Assembly: GCF_018812025.1 (NCBI RefSeq)
Contig: NC_063062.1
Coordinates: forward strand, 36,163,228-36,227,227
Reading direction: 5' to 3'
Source: Megalobrama amblycephala
Taxonomy: Eukaryota > Chordata > Actinopteri > Cypriniformes > Xenocyprididae
Length of the DNA stretch: 64,000 nucleotides
The notes beneath the pieces are model-generated. The model was not told the DNA's origin and did not search any database. It saw only the letters and a program-made list of their open reading frames with translations. The position numbers were made by a program, and so were the translations under genes. The stretch's first letter is position 1; every line of letters begins with the position of its first letter. This document shows, in pieces, positions 44,905 through 57,745 of this stretch.

Positions 44905-45870
44905 CAGTTTTTTTCGATTGCTAAACGACAGTGAGCACAACTGGAGCTACATGTGCAAAACTCTAACTACAGTCTGCACTACCAACAGTCACCTGAGCTA
45001 AACAGTTCACATCACCTGATAAACTCATTCCAAGCAACACAACTCTTAACACATGGCTCAAAACAGGCTCAGTGCAGCCAAACACTATGCACAACCCTCA
45101 CTGAGATAACACACACTGTCACTCAGAACGCACTAAGAGTAAAAACACTAGCATCAAACACCAACACAGAAAATACAAACTTTTCATCTTTACAGTTTGA
45201 ACAATTTCAGTGACTTCATACAAAGTAATATTTTCTTCAAAGAAAAGAGTGACATTCTTTCATATGATTTATTAAAATTTTTAGAACATAATTCTTTAAG
45301 GTAAATGAAAATTAGCAGTTTGCTTCAATAGTCTGTAGTAATTTACGGAATTACAGTAATGAGAAAAAAAAGGTAGAAACTAAAAGTACATACTGTAATT
45401 TGAACAAATAATTGAGGGGCTAATCCTGCCTCTCTCTAGCATCAGACCACAGGTTTTCATCAACATCACATCTAATGTTCTCTCTTGCCATGCACCTGGG
45501 GAAGAACCTTCTGGAGTGCCTTATCCATCCCTGGCAGTCTTTCTGAGCTCTACCTATATGAAATTGCAATCAGCAGTGTTTGAAAGGCACAAGGCTGAAA
45601 TCTATTCTGTATTGAATGTGTGGTACACAGTTTTGACAGCAGTATGTTAGCATTTGAACAAAGTGCTGTAAATCCACAGTGTTGTGCAGGTTGTGGTTAA
45701 AGTCATGGGATAAGTGTGTAGAGTTTTGAAAACTGTGTTCAAGCAATGAAAGACGAACTAGAGTTTGGTCCACATGAACTGCTGCTGTGCAGACTGTAGT
45801 TAGAGTTTTGCACATGTGACTCCAGTTGTGCCCACTGTCGTTTACTAATCGAAAAAAAAAAAAAAAACTG
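44905..45870. mobile_element. Non-autonomous Tc1/mariner-like element with long TIRs
   Basis: Flanked by TA on both sides (44903-44904 and 45871-45872). Inverted ends begin CAGTTTTTTTCGATT and continue with AAACGACAGTG, GCACAACTGGAG, and ACATGTGCAAAACTCTAACT for about 90 bp. 966 bp and no transposase. TA flanks fit Tc1/mariner but are weak evidence alone. Confidence 0.78.
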
Positions 45871-46045
45871 TAATCACAACAACATCAGGTGTATTAGCAA
45901 ACAGATGTGAAAAGGTTTCAAAGTTACTATTGCAATACTGGAACATGGATGATTTTACATATGAATGTTTATACATTCTTACTGAAGGTGAGAAATGATT
46001 TGATTTGTCAGACACACACACAGACACCTGTTGGGTTTTCAAATT

Positions 46046-46240
46046 TGATGGGGACTTTCCATAGACATAATGATTTTACTGTACAAACTGTATATTCTGT
46101 CCCCTAAACCTACCCATCACAGAAAACTTGCATTTTTACATTTAAAAAAAAAAAAAAAAAAAAAAAAGAAAAAATCACTTAGTATGATTTATATTTCCTC
46201 ATGCTTAGGGACCAAACAATGTCCCCACAAGGACAAGGAT
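46046..46240 (+). repeat. Fish interspersed repeat (GGGGACTTTCCATAGACATA family)
   Basis: Contains GGGGACTTTCCATAGACATA, CTGTACAAACTGTATATTCT, ACCTACCCATCACAGAAAAC and, after poly-A, AATGTCCCCACAAGGACAAG. Same family as 4225-4325 but more complete. Confidence 0.8.
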
Positions 46241-46289
46241 TTTGAATATTGCCATCTTTGTATTGCCATTTATTTTGTCCCCTAACTTT

Positions 46290-47989
46290 ATTCAAAGCAT
46301 TTGTTAATCTTTGTTAATGTCAGTTAATAAAAATATAATTGATTGTTTGTTCATGTTAGTTAACAGTCCATTATTAGTAAATGTTGAAATTACTTTAGAG
46401 TTAGACTAATACATGCTGTAGAGTTATTGTTAGTTCATATTAATCAACTGATGTTAACAAATTAAACCTTATTATAAAACCACCAAGCCTTTTCTTCAGT
46501 ATCTACATGCATGAAATGTGTTTTAAAAAATACAGGCCCAGATACAGTCGATGATTCTCACAGTGTAGCTATATGTTAATTTTTAAACTCTTAAAATGGC
46601 AAAATGTGTACTAAACCTTTTATTTAGCCTACTTCTTTTACTATGAGATGTTTAATCTAATCTTGCACTACAAGAAAATGTCACTGAACTTTCACCCAGT
46701 TCAACCAAACTCAACGTTGTAAACCCATTTGCATGGTAAAACGGTAAGTGTGTGTTCCGTGCCTAAAATATACATAAAATATACTTATATATACTTGTAA
46801 ATAAAATATGCTCAGGCTATATTAGGCCTATATTATGTGCGACACGCACGCGCCTATCTAACGGTCCTCCTCCCTGCGCCTCCTCCAGTTCAGCGATCTC
46901 TTTTTAAAGAAACATTTAGAAACATTTTAGTTTAGTTACATGAGACTTTCACTGCTACCATAATGCAGCATTGTTTTTTCGTTTGTTTTTTTAATATATC
47001 CTGCATGCACTGACATTGATATTTATTCATGTTTTAAAACAACAAGCGAATAAACTGAAATCAGCTCAAAGTGAAAGTAAATTCGGAGGCTACTTGATGA
47101 TATGCTATGTAGAATATAATAGCCTACAATAAGACATTTAGGCTAAAAGGTAAATGTCAGACAAAATATAAGAAAAGTTTAGCATACCTCTCGAAAACAT
47201 CTCGACAGAATTGATGAGCATTCATCAAAAATCACGTTCATAATCCTTTAAGCTCTTCAGATATGACTGTCTGAAACAGATGCATTTCACCAAACATGTC
47301 CGATACGAGTTTACAAACGGTCTCATGTCCCATGATAAGTTACTATTTTCGTCTTTTATGGCTGGTTTATAATTCTTGGAAATGTCTCTCCAGTGTGTCT
47401 GGTGTTGTTTTCATCTGTTAAAAGATGGGTTGCGCTGCGCAACATAAGACAGCATGACTTAACAACTATTTGTCAAAGAAGAAAAAAAGAAAAAAGGAGG
47501 CTACAATTCAGGACTATGCTACTTGTCCTCATCTAACCTATGCAATAATTTATTGATTTGAACAGTAATTCATTGTTAAGTGTGTTATTTATTATTATTT
47601 CTGCACCTATTATTGTGGAAAAAATAAATAGGCCTACTGACTAAGATTTTTCTTTTCAGAAAAGTGATCCTTATCCAGTATGTTTTCATATTTGGGGTCA
47701 ATCAATCAATCAATAGCAGTAATTCACCCCAAGTGAAAAAGACGTAGGCCTAGTATTAAATGTATTAAAAAAATACACTTGAAATGCAAGTATTATGTTA
47801 ATAATACATTTGTATTCCCAACATGCTTATTTGAAGTGCATTAAAAATATATTGAATTGCATTTTAATATATTTCTAAAAAATATATACTAGAAGTACTA
47901 TGGTAATAAATATATGCTTAATTATACTTTTAAGAAATATGCTAAACACAATCTACTTTTAATATATTTCTAGACAGTATACTTGTCAC
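46290..47989. other. No gene; AT-rich repeat-derived sequence
   Basis: 46300-46480 has GTTAATGT/GTTAGTT-type words common in fish AT-rich repeats. 47760-47970 has words such as AATATATTTCTA twice and alternating A/T runs resembling 60960-61240. Nothing coding. Confidence 0.55.
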
Positions 47990-48202
47990 AAACACACCAG
48001 GGGCACGTTCAAGCTCACACCGGTGCGCAACGTTATGCTACGGTTTCCGGGTTGAACGACGTGTTTCCTGGAAACGGTGTGCAACGGTGTGCAACGGGTT
48101 TGAGATATGCTTTCTCTTGTTTGGTGGGTGTGTCAAAAATGTCGGCCCAATCAGCGGCAGCATGTATATAAACCACACGGTATTAAAGAGACAGCTCACA
48201 CA

Positions 48203-51200
48203 ATGGGTCCTAGGAAAGTAGTTTACAAATGTGTCCGCTGCAGCTCGGTATATGCAACAATTGAAGATATTAGAAGACATGTTTGCCGTAAGAGTTTTAT
48301 AGTAAAATATAGCATATCACCATGATGATGTAGTTGTTTATATTTTTAACTTCATTGCAAGGCAAGTTTATTTATATACCAAATTTCATACACAGTGGTA
48401 ATTAAGTGCTTCACATAAAATGAGAATGATAATTAATACAAGGTATTAAAGAATTAAGAACTAGAAATAAAATAATTTAAATTAGAATTGATTACCAGGA
48501 GATAAAATAGATGTGTTTTCAGTCAGAATTTGCTAAGATGTGTGCTTTCATTTGTTTCAGCAATCCCTTTGGAACAGGCTAGTGCATCAAATGGACCTAG
48601 TCAACTTCCACTAGGCCTACACATTCCCGCTGCACCACTGCATTTTCCCCCAGCTCCTGCACCACAGATGTTGCCTCCTACACCACAGAAGTTGGCTCCT
48701 GCATCACAGAAGTTGGCTCCTGCACCACAGAAGTTGGCTCCTGCACCACAGAAGTTGGCTCCTGCACCACAGATGTTGCCTCCTACACCACAGAAGTTGG
48801 CTCCTGCATCACAGAAGTTGGCTCCTGCACCACAGAAGTTGGCTCCTGCACCACAGAAGTTGGTTCCTGCACCACAGAAGTTGGTTCCTGCACCACAGAA
48901 GTTGCCTCCTGCACCACAGAAGTTGGCTCCTGCACCACAGAAGTTGGCTCCTGCACCACAGAAGTTGGTTCCTGCACCACAGAAGTTGGTTCCTGCACCA
49001 CAGAAGTTGGCTCCTGCATCACAGAAGTTGGCTCCTGCACCACAGAAGTTGGTTCCTGCACCACAGAAGTTGGCTCCTGCACCACAGAAGTTGGCTCCTG
49101 CACCACAGAAGTTGGTTCCTGCACCACAGAAGTTGGTTCCTGCACCACAGAAGTTGGCTCCTGCACCACAGAAGTTGCCTCCTGCACCACAGAAGTTGGT
49201 TCCTGCACCACAGAAGTTGCCTCCTGCACCACAGAAGTTGCCTCCTGCACCACAGAAGTTGTGCACAATTTTTCTGTTTATATATTTTCTGTGACTTATC
49301 TATTTAAATGTGTGCTATAGATACTAAGCCATGGACGCACAATGCAACATTGCTTCTAATTTCTCTGACAAAGCAAATGGCTGAAGACTTTCAATCTCCT
49401 GTATTAAAGAAAGTAGAAGTGTGGAAAAAGGTAGCTGCACAAATGCTGGCAAAAGGATATGACTTTGGAGCAGAGGCATGTGACAATAAGTTCAGGCAGT
49501 TAAAACACAGGTTTGTTTTGATGCTTGCATTTGCATAATTTTGGGAGTAGGGCCACTTGAAGACATTTGCTATTTCTGGGTTTCTATTATTAGATACAAA
49601 ACAATAGTGGACAGTAAGAAGAAGACTGGGAGTGGTGCCAGCAGCTGGGTCTTTTTCTCATCAATGGAGGACCTCCTGGCTGATGATCCCAGTGTGGAAC
49701 CAGTCTTGATCGTGTCATCTTTTGCTGGTGATAATCTTTTCTATGTCAATGTTTTTTTGTTTTTTTTTCTTCACATCAACATGAATTAGCACATCAGATG
49801 AGTTGAGTGCATGTTATATTCATGCTTTTATAAAAATCTTATAGATTTCTGCCATAGACACTTCACTAATATAATTGCAGATGTTGCTTATGTAAGAGAA
49901 TTTTCTTAGTAAGGGTGACCAGCTTCCAGCTACTGTACATCTTTTGACTTCATTTCTCATGGGCCTTCTGCCAATTGATGGTCAACCCTTTTCCCATTGG
50001 CCAAATGAAACATTGTATCAAAACAGTCAACACTCCCCAGAGGCAAGAAGCCTTCACGTGACACCCTTAATAATGGTCTTGTTCATTTCACAGCCACCTG
50101 TTGTCTGGTGGCAAATTACCAACAAAATATGCTTAAGTAAACTTGTTTGACCCTTACAGTTACAAAGGCCAAGAGGGCCTCACAACACTTCTAGCCTTTA
50201 TAGTAAGCAAACAAATTCTACAATTGTTTTCTATTGGATGGATAAAATACTCCATCAAATCCCCCCCCCTGGGAATCTCTTAATTCCCACTTCCATTTCC
50301 CTTTTCCCAGAGTGCAACCTCACAAGTCAGCCCTCTCATCTTCTGTCTCAGGACCAATAGTGGTCCTCCTTTTCACTACCAAATGACTGCCTCATGTGAG
50401 AAGAGGTCAGAGTCAAACATCACCCGCCATTTTTACTAGGGAAGTGTAAAAGGCTCTGCCTCCCTAACTAAACACTCTAGGGGGTCAACAAAATAAAAAA
50501 ACAATCAACAATTTGTGTTAAGGCATGTGCATGGAATGTCTTGTCACGTATATAGAATATATCAGTGATTAAACTCATTATGGATAATATAACATTATTT
50601 AAAGATATTAATTTTGGTCCACTGGTTTGCATGATAACAGAATGTTTTCTCAGTCATTACCGCATTGACTCTGTCTTTGTCCATATCAGCCCCTCAGAAG
50701 TTTTCAGATTCCTCTCTCAGGGGGTGTGAAGGCCCATCAACCAATGCCTCTTCTCCTCTCTGCAGCCATGTCCTTGTGCTTCTTGATCTCACTTGTTGCA
50801 CAGTCCAGTTGCTTTCAGTTAGTATGTCAAGGCAGCCGTCCCAGAAGTCATCTGAGGTCATCTGGAGATTGAACACTCAGAGAACTGCATTAATCAAATT
50901 TATCCTTTATAAATTCTACAAAGTCTCATCTGGTTGATAACCGCAGTTTCCCCATGCCATTTTAATAAAGCAAGTTCTTTTTTGCAGAAAACAGCAAGCA
51001 TTTTTCTTCTTTGCAGAATGCAGAAAATAGCAGCATTTCCGTCTAACTGAGTAGCCTTATTTTCAGCCACATGTATACCATAGTATTTTAATAACTCTTA
51101 TGATTGATACCTATTCTCTCAAACCTTTTAGGGTTAAACCAATGAGTCTAATTTTTGTATAATCTGTATAACATGTCTGTTAAAAATGTTTGTTTAGCTT

Positions 51201-54200
51201 GGTCACTCAATCTTGCTTATTCAACACAATGTCCAAAGTTATTTTAATTAACACAATTCAAACATCTTAGAATCTCTGCAGTGGATCAAATTTCAAACTG
51301 TCTCCCAGGGATAACAAGATACAAATTTCAGGTGTCTACATATGACATGTCAGTGTCAGTAATACAGTTGTAAAATCCACATCTAGCATCTCTATTTTTA
51401 TTTTTTTTATTTTATTCCAAGTATTTCTATAATCCTTTTTGTCAGTTATTTGGATTTCCTCAGGGAACTGCAAAAACCACTTATACTAAGGAGAAAACTC
51501 CAATGTTTTTGGTGGCCACCAGTTTGTGCAATCCTCCAGATCAATCCCTGTTAGCAGGCCTGCTTATTAATTTAATTCCCTATGGACCGGTCAACTAACA
51601 TTTATGCAGTATTATTATTTTCTTTCAGGGTAATTTCTTATATTTTTGTATATTTTCTCTTAATACTTCAGCTGTTTTGGATACAGTTTTTGAGAGGTTT
51701 GTCCATGGCTTCCCATTTACTTTTTTTAATGCTCGTTTCATCATTGTACCTAAATATTTTAAGTGGCATCCTCTACATACAAAGTGTCATGTGGAATTGA
51801 ATTTGGAATTCGAAACTTTAGTTTTTTCAACCTGCATTCCTGCCCCTCGTGGGCCTATTGCTATATTATGGAATTAACAGGACCTTCTGCCCCTTTTGTG
51901 TCATTTAGCCTCTTCTTTTTGAGTTCTGGGTCCTTTCCTAAATTTTCACAGCTCAATGTTCTCATCCAAAATCAAAAATGTAAACCCTCACCAAACACCT
52001 CCAACTGTCCACAGTCAATCCATCAAGCCGAAGTGAAAAATCAGTGTTGGCTAAACAAGTCTAAAACACAAAAGACTGACATTGTTCGCCTGGACAGCAA
52101 GAAAGATAAAATTTTCACCACTGTTCAAAACATCCAACCAGACCGACAACACGGCCTAGCAAACCAAAACTTTCCATCAGCTCAATATACCACCTCTAAC
52201 AACAGACGGCTGCCACAATTGGCAAAAATCAACTTACCGAAACTCAACCAGGCCAACCAAAAAACAGAAATCCCTAACTTAGAGAGGTCCCAAACATTGT
52301 GAACTGAATGAAACTCAGTTTTTGTCATACAGGGCTCAAGGAGTTACTCTTTTATGTACTCATTTGATAATTGTTTTCTCTACATCTTTTCCCTAAATCT
52401 CCTAACCATTAGCTCACAATCATTTATTTAACTCTTTGATTGTCTTTTGCTTTCTCTGAAATCAGTTTTTGCCAGTTCTTTTCTCAGGGCTTACTTCTCC
52501 TTTTTTTTTTTATTCATTTATCAGCCCTTCCTATGTCTCACTCTAACTCCGTTATATCGGACAGACTTGAATTAGATGTCTCTCTTTTCTTTAGGTTTTC
52601 TTTGTACGGCCTTGGTGTCTCTTTTCTTGACTCCCCCATGGCTTGATGCCTCCATTATCATTTCATCGTCATGTGTTCTATGTGTATCTGCTGTATCTTC
52701 TCCCTGTAACTTGAAGTGCTTATCTCTCTTTCTTCTTTACCCTACATTTTAGCTTGTGATATCTGAATGATTTTAATAGGCTACTTTAAAAAGTTGTAAA
52801 AGGTCAAAGTTTTAGGCCAATGCATATAGCAGGGAATAAACTGGGCACGCGATTGTTACTTAAGTGTGACTAGCTTGACATTAAAAAGAGTTATTAGGCA
52901 CAATAAGACACAGAAAACAACCCATTGCAGTACTTGCGTCATCTGGCACCCCCCTTAAAAGTACGCACAGAAAAGCCGCCTCTTGGACAGTGTGCAATGC
53001 CATTTTATATACCTAGAAACCACATTAAATGCAAGTGAAATGTCTACTTTTAAGGTTTCAAATAAGTTTTGGAATAATAAAATGTCAAAATGTGGGTGAA
53101 ATAATGTTCCATTGTCATTAAGTGTAACACTTATATTTATATAAAAATTTAAACAACATACTCTAACCTGTACGTATTAAAATATATAAAAGAATAATCG
53201 AGCATACTAAATTTTATTGAATTTTAAATGCTGATAAATGGGCAAAACCTAGGATAGTGGCAATGTTTAAAATGTAAATTACAAGTAATTAGCATTTGGG
53301 GTAAAAGTAATTAGTCTTTAATATGGCATAAATAGATTTTTTTGTTTTAAATATCCCTGACAAGATTGCTACACTGAATGACAATTTTAGCGTGTCTTCT
53401 GTAAATCATGGTAAAAACTAATTAATAATTTTTGCTCAGAAGAAACAAACAAATTAACCCTCTATGGTTTGCATGATAGTTCTAACTATGAATTAAACAG
53501 AGCCATTCTGATGTATTGGAAAACAACAACAACAATTCAAAGCTGTATTATACTTATTGTTTTGATGCTTGAAAACCCTTTTTCATCTTTGACCCTTAAA
53601 TTAATATCGAATTGCATATTGCATTTTTTTTTTTCCCTTCAATATCGTACAGCCCTACCTCTTTCTTCTACTCTTCCTGTCTATCTTTTTCTCCGAAGGG
53701 CCATAAGGTAGTTCATGGGGAGGCAATCTTTCCATTTCCTTTTTGTCATTATATCTCCCTTTGACCTGTTTCCCTAATTTTAATTAGATTTTAAATTTTT
53801 AGAATCAGTTTCTCTGCACATAACCACATGTTTCCTCTACTTGCCTTATGCTTCTAAGCTTTTTGTCCTTTTTCCCTATTTTTTGGAGGCTATCCTATAG
53901 TAATCTCTATGTAACTGATGTCTATACCTTGGCATCTAGGTGTTGATGCTATTATAATATAAATTATGACTATATATTTCACACTTTTTTTAGTAGGCTA
54001 TATGCCTCTCTAATCTCAGCTTGCATCTATTCTTAACTAGTTATCACCACAATGATGAGACAATATTTAAATATTTGATTATTCTTTCTTAGGTATTTTA
54101 AACAGGCAGTTCCTCTATTTCAGGTCCACTGGTGGGAATAATGTTGTTCAATAATCAAAATGTTGTTCAAAGTCTATGTTGGAATTTGTTCCCCACTTTC

Positions 54201-56729
54201 TGGTTCATAAAATAGTCACAACCAGAAAGGGTGAACTTTTTCTCTCTGTCTTCCTCCCTGTACACATACACTTCTCTACTCTCGCAGCCCCTCCTTTACT
54301 GCTCTCTCAAGTTTTCTCCTCCCTCTATCAGAGGAAGCTCCGCCCTCTACTTTCCACCTCTCTCTATCAGAGGCAGCTCTGCCCTTACTGCTCTCTCTAG
54401 TTTTGACTTATCAAGGGCTGTGTATCCCTGTCTGGATCACAGCAGTCTGGAAAGTGTCCAAATTAATGAAAAAAACATTTCTGGGAATGCTTTCATCAAT
54501 TCTTATATAATTCTTTTACATTTTTTAATCACATTTATAATTTTGAATTTTAGTGTCCATTAACAATCTTGTTTTTCCATTTCACAAAACCTGCAGGAAT
54601 ATTCACATATGCTTCTGAACAACACTTTTCATATGCTTTTATCAATTTTAGACCAATCAATAAAAATTTTATATGCAACAATTTTTGCCAACATGGAAAA
54701 ACAAAGTTTTCTCTAATACCTTTTTTCTTAATTGTTTTGACTTTTTAAGTGCTGTGTTTCCCTGTCTGGATCACAGCACTTACAGTTTGGTCAGTGTCCA
54801 ACCAAACGACAGAGCCAATTTCTGAGAATGTTCTTAGTTTTTTCAACAGTTCTTTTAACAATATTTTACATTCCCTTTATTATGTTGGATTTCAGTGTCC
54901 ATTTAAAAACTTGCCTCTTCCATTTCACAAAACCAACAGGAATATTTACATATGTTTTTAAACAACACACTCATACACTTTTATCAATTTTACATCAAGC
55001 AACAAAAAGCAGTTAGAAACAACCCAAGCAATTCTATTTTACTTTCTACCTAATTCTGCATTATACACAATAATATACATCTCAGTCACTTTTTTTATCA
55101 AATCACCCTCTCTTCTCAAGGCCTTCTTTATTTACAACTAACAGTTCTTGTCTATCTGGCAGCCAGCTCGGAGCCCCCGCTCAGCTCCGGGTCCTCCCGT
55201 CCGCTCTGGCTATCACACAGACAAGCGTGATCACACACTTCAGCGCTTTTCACCCATACAGACAGACACATTTCACATACAGACATATAACATTTATGTG
55301 CCCCACTCAGGCAGACAAAAAACGCACTTCTTGCATATAGACAAACACACTTCTTGCGTATAAAGACAAATGCACTTCTTGCGTTAAACACTTAGACGAA
55401 CGCACTTCTTGCGTATAGACAAACGCACTTCTTGCGTATAAAGACAAACAACACTTAGACACACGCATGCGCTACCCCTGGGACCTGGAAGTTATTTCTC
55501 CTTTCATTTTAATCAATTCAATCAATTATTTCAAATTGTATTAATTTCAATTTAAATTATTAATTTCAATTTAAATTTGGTTCGTTTTGGTGAAGTCTTA
55601 GGCAGTCACTACGCAGGCATTAGCTCACAAGGGGCCACACAAAACAAATATAAGCAAAATTGCTTACCTTATTTGTATAGCGCCTTTGTTTTGTGAAGCC
55701 TCATGCCAGCACGCCCACCGCAGTTCCACCCCGACCTCTTCCTGGCTCCTGGCTCAAGGCTCGCCAATTATGTCGTGGCAGATTCAATGTGTCTTTGTCC
55801 CTTCAGATCTGGTCTCGAAGAAAAAACTTTCTCCCACACCTCCTTCCCATGTACTCCCCGACCTTTCTGCCATAGACACTTCACTAATATAATTGCAGGT
55901 GTTGCTTATGTAAGAGAATTTTCTTAGTAAGGGTGACCAGCTTCCAGCTACTGTACATCTTTTGACTTCATTTCTCATGGGCCTTCTGCCAATTGATGGT
56001 CAACCCTTTTCCCATTGGCCAAATGAAACATTGTATCAAAACAGTCAACACTCCCCAGAGGTAAGAAGCCTTCACGTGACACCCTTAATAATGGTCTTGT
56101 TTATTTCACAGCCACCTGTTGTCTGGTGGAAAATTACCAACAAAATATGCTCAAGTAAACTTGTTTGACCCTTACAGTTACAAAGGCCAAGAGGGCCTCA
56201 CAACACTTCTAGCCTTTATAGTAAGCAAACAAATTCTACAATTGTTTTCTATTGGATGGATAAAATACTCCATCACTAACAGCTTTATTTGACGGATGTC
56301 TATTATGTGACTCGGGTAATTAGAAGCTGGGTTAACTGGATGTTTAATTTAGCCTCGTTGGCACATGACTCTAATTTACAGTAGAACTGCAAAATGTATT
56401 AGTTGGAGGAAAGTGATGTTTGCTGCCTTGATCATTACCATTTTTAGGCCACCAAGTTTAATCTTTCTTTCCACATAGGATCTTCATCAGATCCAGTTGG
56501 CCCAGGACCATCAACTTCAGGACCATCAACTTTACAACCTAAGCCATCAGCAGAACATGGCAAAAAGAGAAAGCACAAGAATGAAGCACCTGAGTGGTTT
56601 GAGCAGTATGTCACTGAGCAGAGGAGGCAGATGTCAGAGCTCATGGCCCTGCAAAAGCAAGCAGTGGAAGTGGCAAGTGAACGTAACAACCTCTTAAAAG
56701 AATTTGTTTCTGCTTTGACGAAGAAATAG
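48203..56729 (+). CDS. Harbinger accessory protein: finger, heptad repeats, Myb/SANT
   Basis: Exons seen: 48203-48287 with YKCVRCSSVYATIEDIRRHVC (a CxxC...H...C finger-like motif), ending in GTAAGA; 48561 to about 49200, mostly 29 copies of Ala-Pro-Ala-Pro-Gln-Lys-Leu; about 49330-49510, and 49594-49727, together a Myb/SANT-like domain (PWTHNATLLLISL, VEVWKKVAAQMLAKGYDF, DNKFRQLKHRYKTIVD, KKKTGSG, WVFFSSMEDLL); 56479-56729 with the coiled C-terminus (EWFEQYVTEQRRQMSEL...LLKEFVSAL) and stop. Exons 1 to 2, 3 to 4 and 4 to 5 join in phase. The junction of repeat exon and Myb exon is not resolved; TTG|GTTCCT to CTAAG|CCATGG would keep frame. DNA binding for the transposon is inferred. Confidence 0.75.
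48653..49261. repeat. 21-bp coding minisatellite, 29 units
   Basis: Exactly 29 units of GCTCCTGCACCACAGAAGTTG with few variants (T for C at CCTGTT, ATG for AAG, TCA for CCA). Being a multiple of three it encodes APAPQKL-like heptads. All three minus frames are also open, producing spurious ORFs. Confidence 0.97.
49850..50257 (-). repeat. LARD LTR (3' copy)
   Basis: TGCCATAG...CCATCA on the plus strand. Identical length to 55868-56275. Differences: A/G in GCAGATG, C/T in GAGGCAAG, C/T in GTTCATT, C/A in GTGGCAAA, T/C in GCTTAAG. Confidence 0.92.
50258..55867. other. LARD internal region, non-coding
   Basis: 5.6 kb, AT-rich. The longest plus ORF (51763-52302, 179 codons) has Asn/Gln-rich composition and no recognised domain. 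54290-54400 has a tandem pair containing CTCTATCAGAGG. 54400-54900 contains two diverged copies of about 330 bp (CTGTGTTTCCCTGTCTGGATC type). 55310-55450 has a minisatellite of GCACTTCTTGCGTATA units. No reverse transcriptase, protease or gag motif on either strand. Confidence 0.65.
55868..56275 (-). repeat. LARD LTR (5' copy)
   Basis: Partner of 49850-50257, about 98.8% identical by eye. Confidence 0.92.
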
Positions 56730-56912
56730 AAACTTGTGTTTTCTCCTTTCGCCACATTCTGCTGATATTTAGGTTCTATTTTGTTTGCATGCATTTCCTT
56801 CAGTATACTGTACATCATGCCATTAAACAATGTTGATCACCTCACCTTTGTGATTTTTATTTTTTTATTTTTTTTATTCAATATTTTATTTCCATTCTTT
56901 TTTGCAGAAACT

Positions 56913-57745
56913 TTAATCACCCTCCACCAAAAATGAAGCAATATCATCCCTTTTTCTTTGACCTGAAGTATTTTCAGGGTGTCCTGCTTGACAGTCATTG
57001 TCATCGTTTCCATCCACCTCTTCACAATCCTCCATTTGGTGGCCTTCCTCCCTCAAGAGGAAATTGTGCAGAACACATGCAGCTGTGATAACTACTGGTA
57101 CTTTTTCAAGGTCTTCCATGGGCAAGTACTTCAGACGTCTCCATTTCCCCTTTAGAAGGCCAAATGCCCTTTCAATCACAACTCTGGTTGAGCTGTGGAG
57201 TGTGTTAAAATTGTTTTGCCTTCTCGATAAGTGCCCATTATCTCTGTATGGTGTAATGAGAGATGTGCTGAGCGGGTATGCAGAGTCTCCAAGCAGGTGG
57301 TAGTCACTTCTCATTGCATCCTGGAGATGGCCATATAATGGGCAGTTCCGAAATACCTAGCATCATGCTGGCCAACCAGTGTACACATCCAGGAACATCA
57401 TCTGTGATGTACACATTGCTTGGAGTTGAATACTTGCATGTCCCTTTCTGTTAATGTAACTGTTTCTGTGGAGTGTGGGTGCTGGGATGGGAATGTGTGT
57501 GCCATCGATTGCTCCAATGACTCCAGGGAAGCCAGTTTTGTCCTGAAAGCCATTTGCAGGCTTGCAAACTCCTCTCTGGGCCATGGAATGTATTCATTTC
57601 TTAGTGTACAAAGGACCTTGCAAATGTCAGAAAAAATATAATGAAGGGTTCCTTTTGACATGTCAAACTGGTCTACAACACCCCTGAAGCTCTCTTGGTT
57701 TGCCAACAACCAAATGGAGCACAGCAATTTTTTCGGGGTGTCCAA
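56913..57745 (-). pseudogene. Harbinger transposase (HARBI1-like), frameshifted
   Basis: The minus strand encodes LLCSIWLLANQESFRGVVDQ and MSKGTLHYIFSD (helix-turn-helix), then after a shift near 57570 GFPGVIGAIDGTHIPI (first catalytic Asp), then VYTGWP, where a second shift hides a HDAR-like second Asp. It continues YHLLGDSAYPL, VVIERAFGLLKGKWRRL (catalytic Glu) and AACVLHNFLL, to a stop at 56913. The N-terminal exon is missing or unrecognised. Two frameshifts make it inactive, unlike the copy at 15414. Confidence 0.9.

Larger units (their letters stand above)
49850..56275 (-). mobile_element. Non-coding LTR retrotransposon (LARD-like)
   Basis: Two direct 408-bp repeats (49850-50257, 55868-56275) with about five differences bound 5.6 kb that has no gag or pol on either strand. 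A G-rich purine run on the minus strand (plus 50260-50315, starting CCCCCCCCC) abuts the left repeat, as a polypurine tract would, so orientation is minus. No target duplication (ATTTC vs CTAAC) or tRNA primer site was recognised. Large retrotransposon derivatives move with enzymes of other elements. It sits fully within an intron of the Harbinger accessory gene. Confidence 0.8.

Noticed and set aside
48601..49268. Long minus-strand ORFs of Cys-Gly-Ala-Gly and Val-Val-Gln-Glu-Pro repeats
   Set aside because: They are other frames of the 21-bp minisatellite, which is open in several frames because the unit is a multiple of three.
51763..52302. 179-residue plus ORF inside the LARD as a possible gag
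   Set aside because: No gag, zinc-knuckle or protease motif; Asn/Gln-rich composition fits AT-rich random sequence, and the purine tract places the element on minus.
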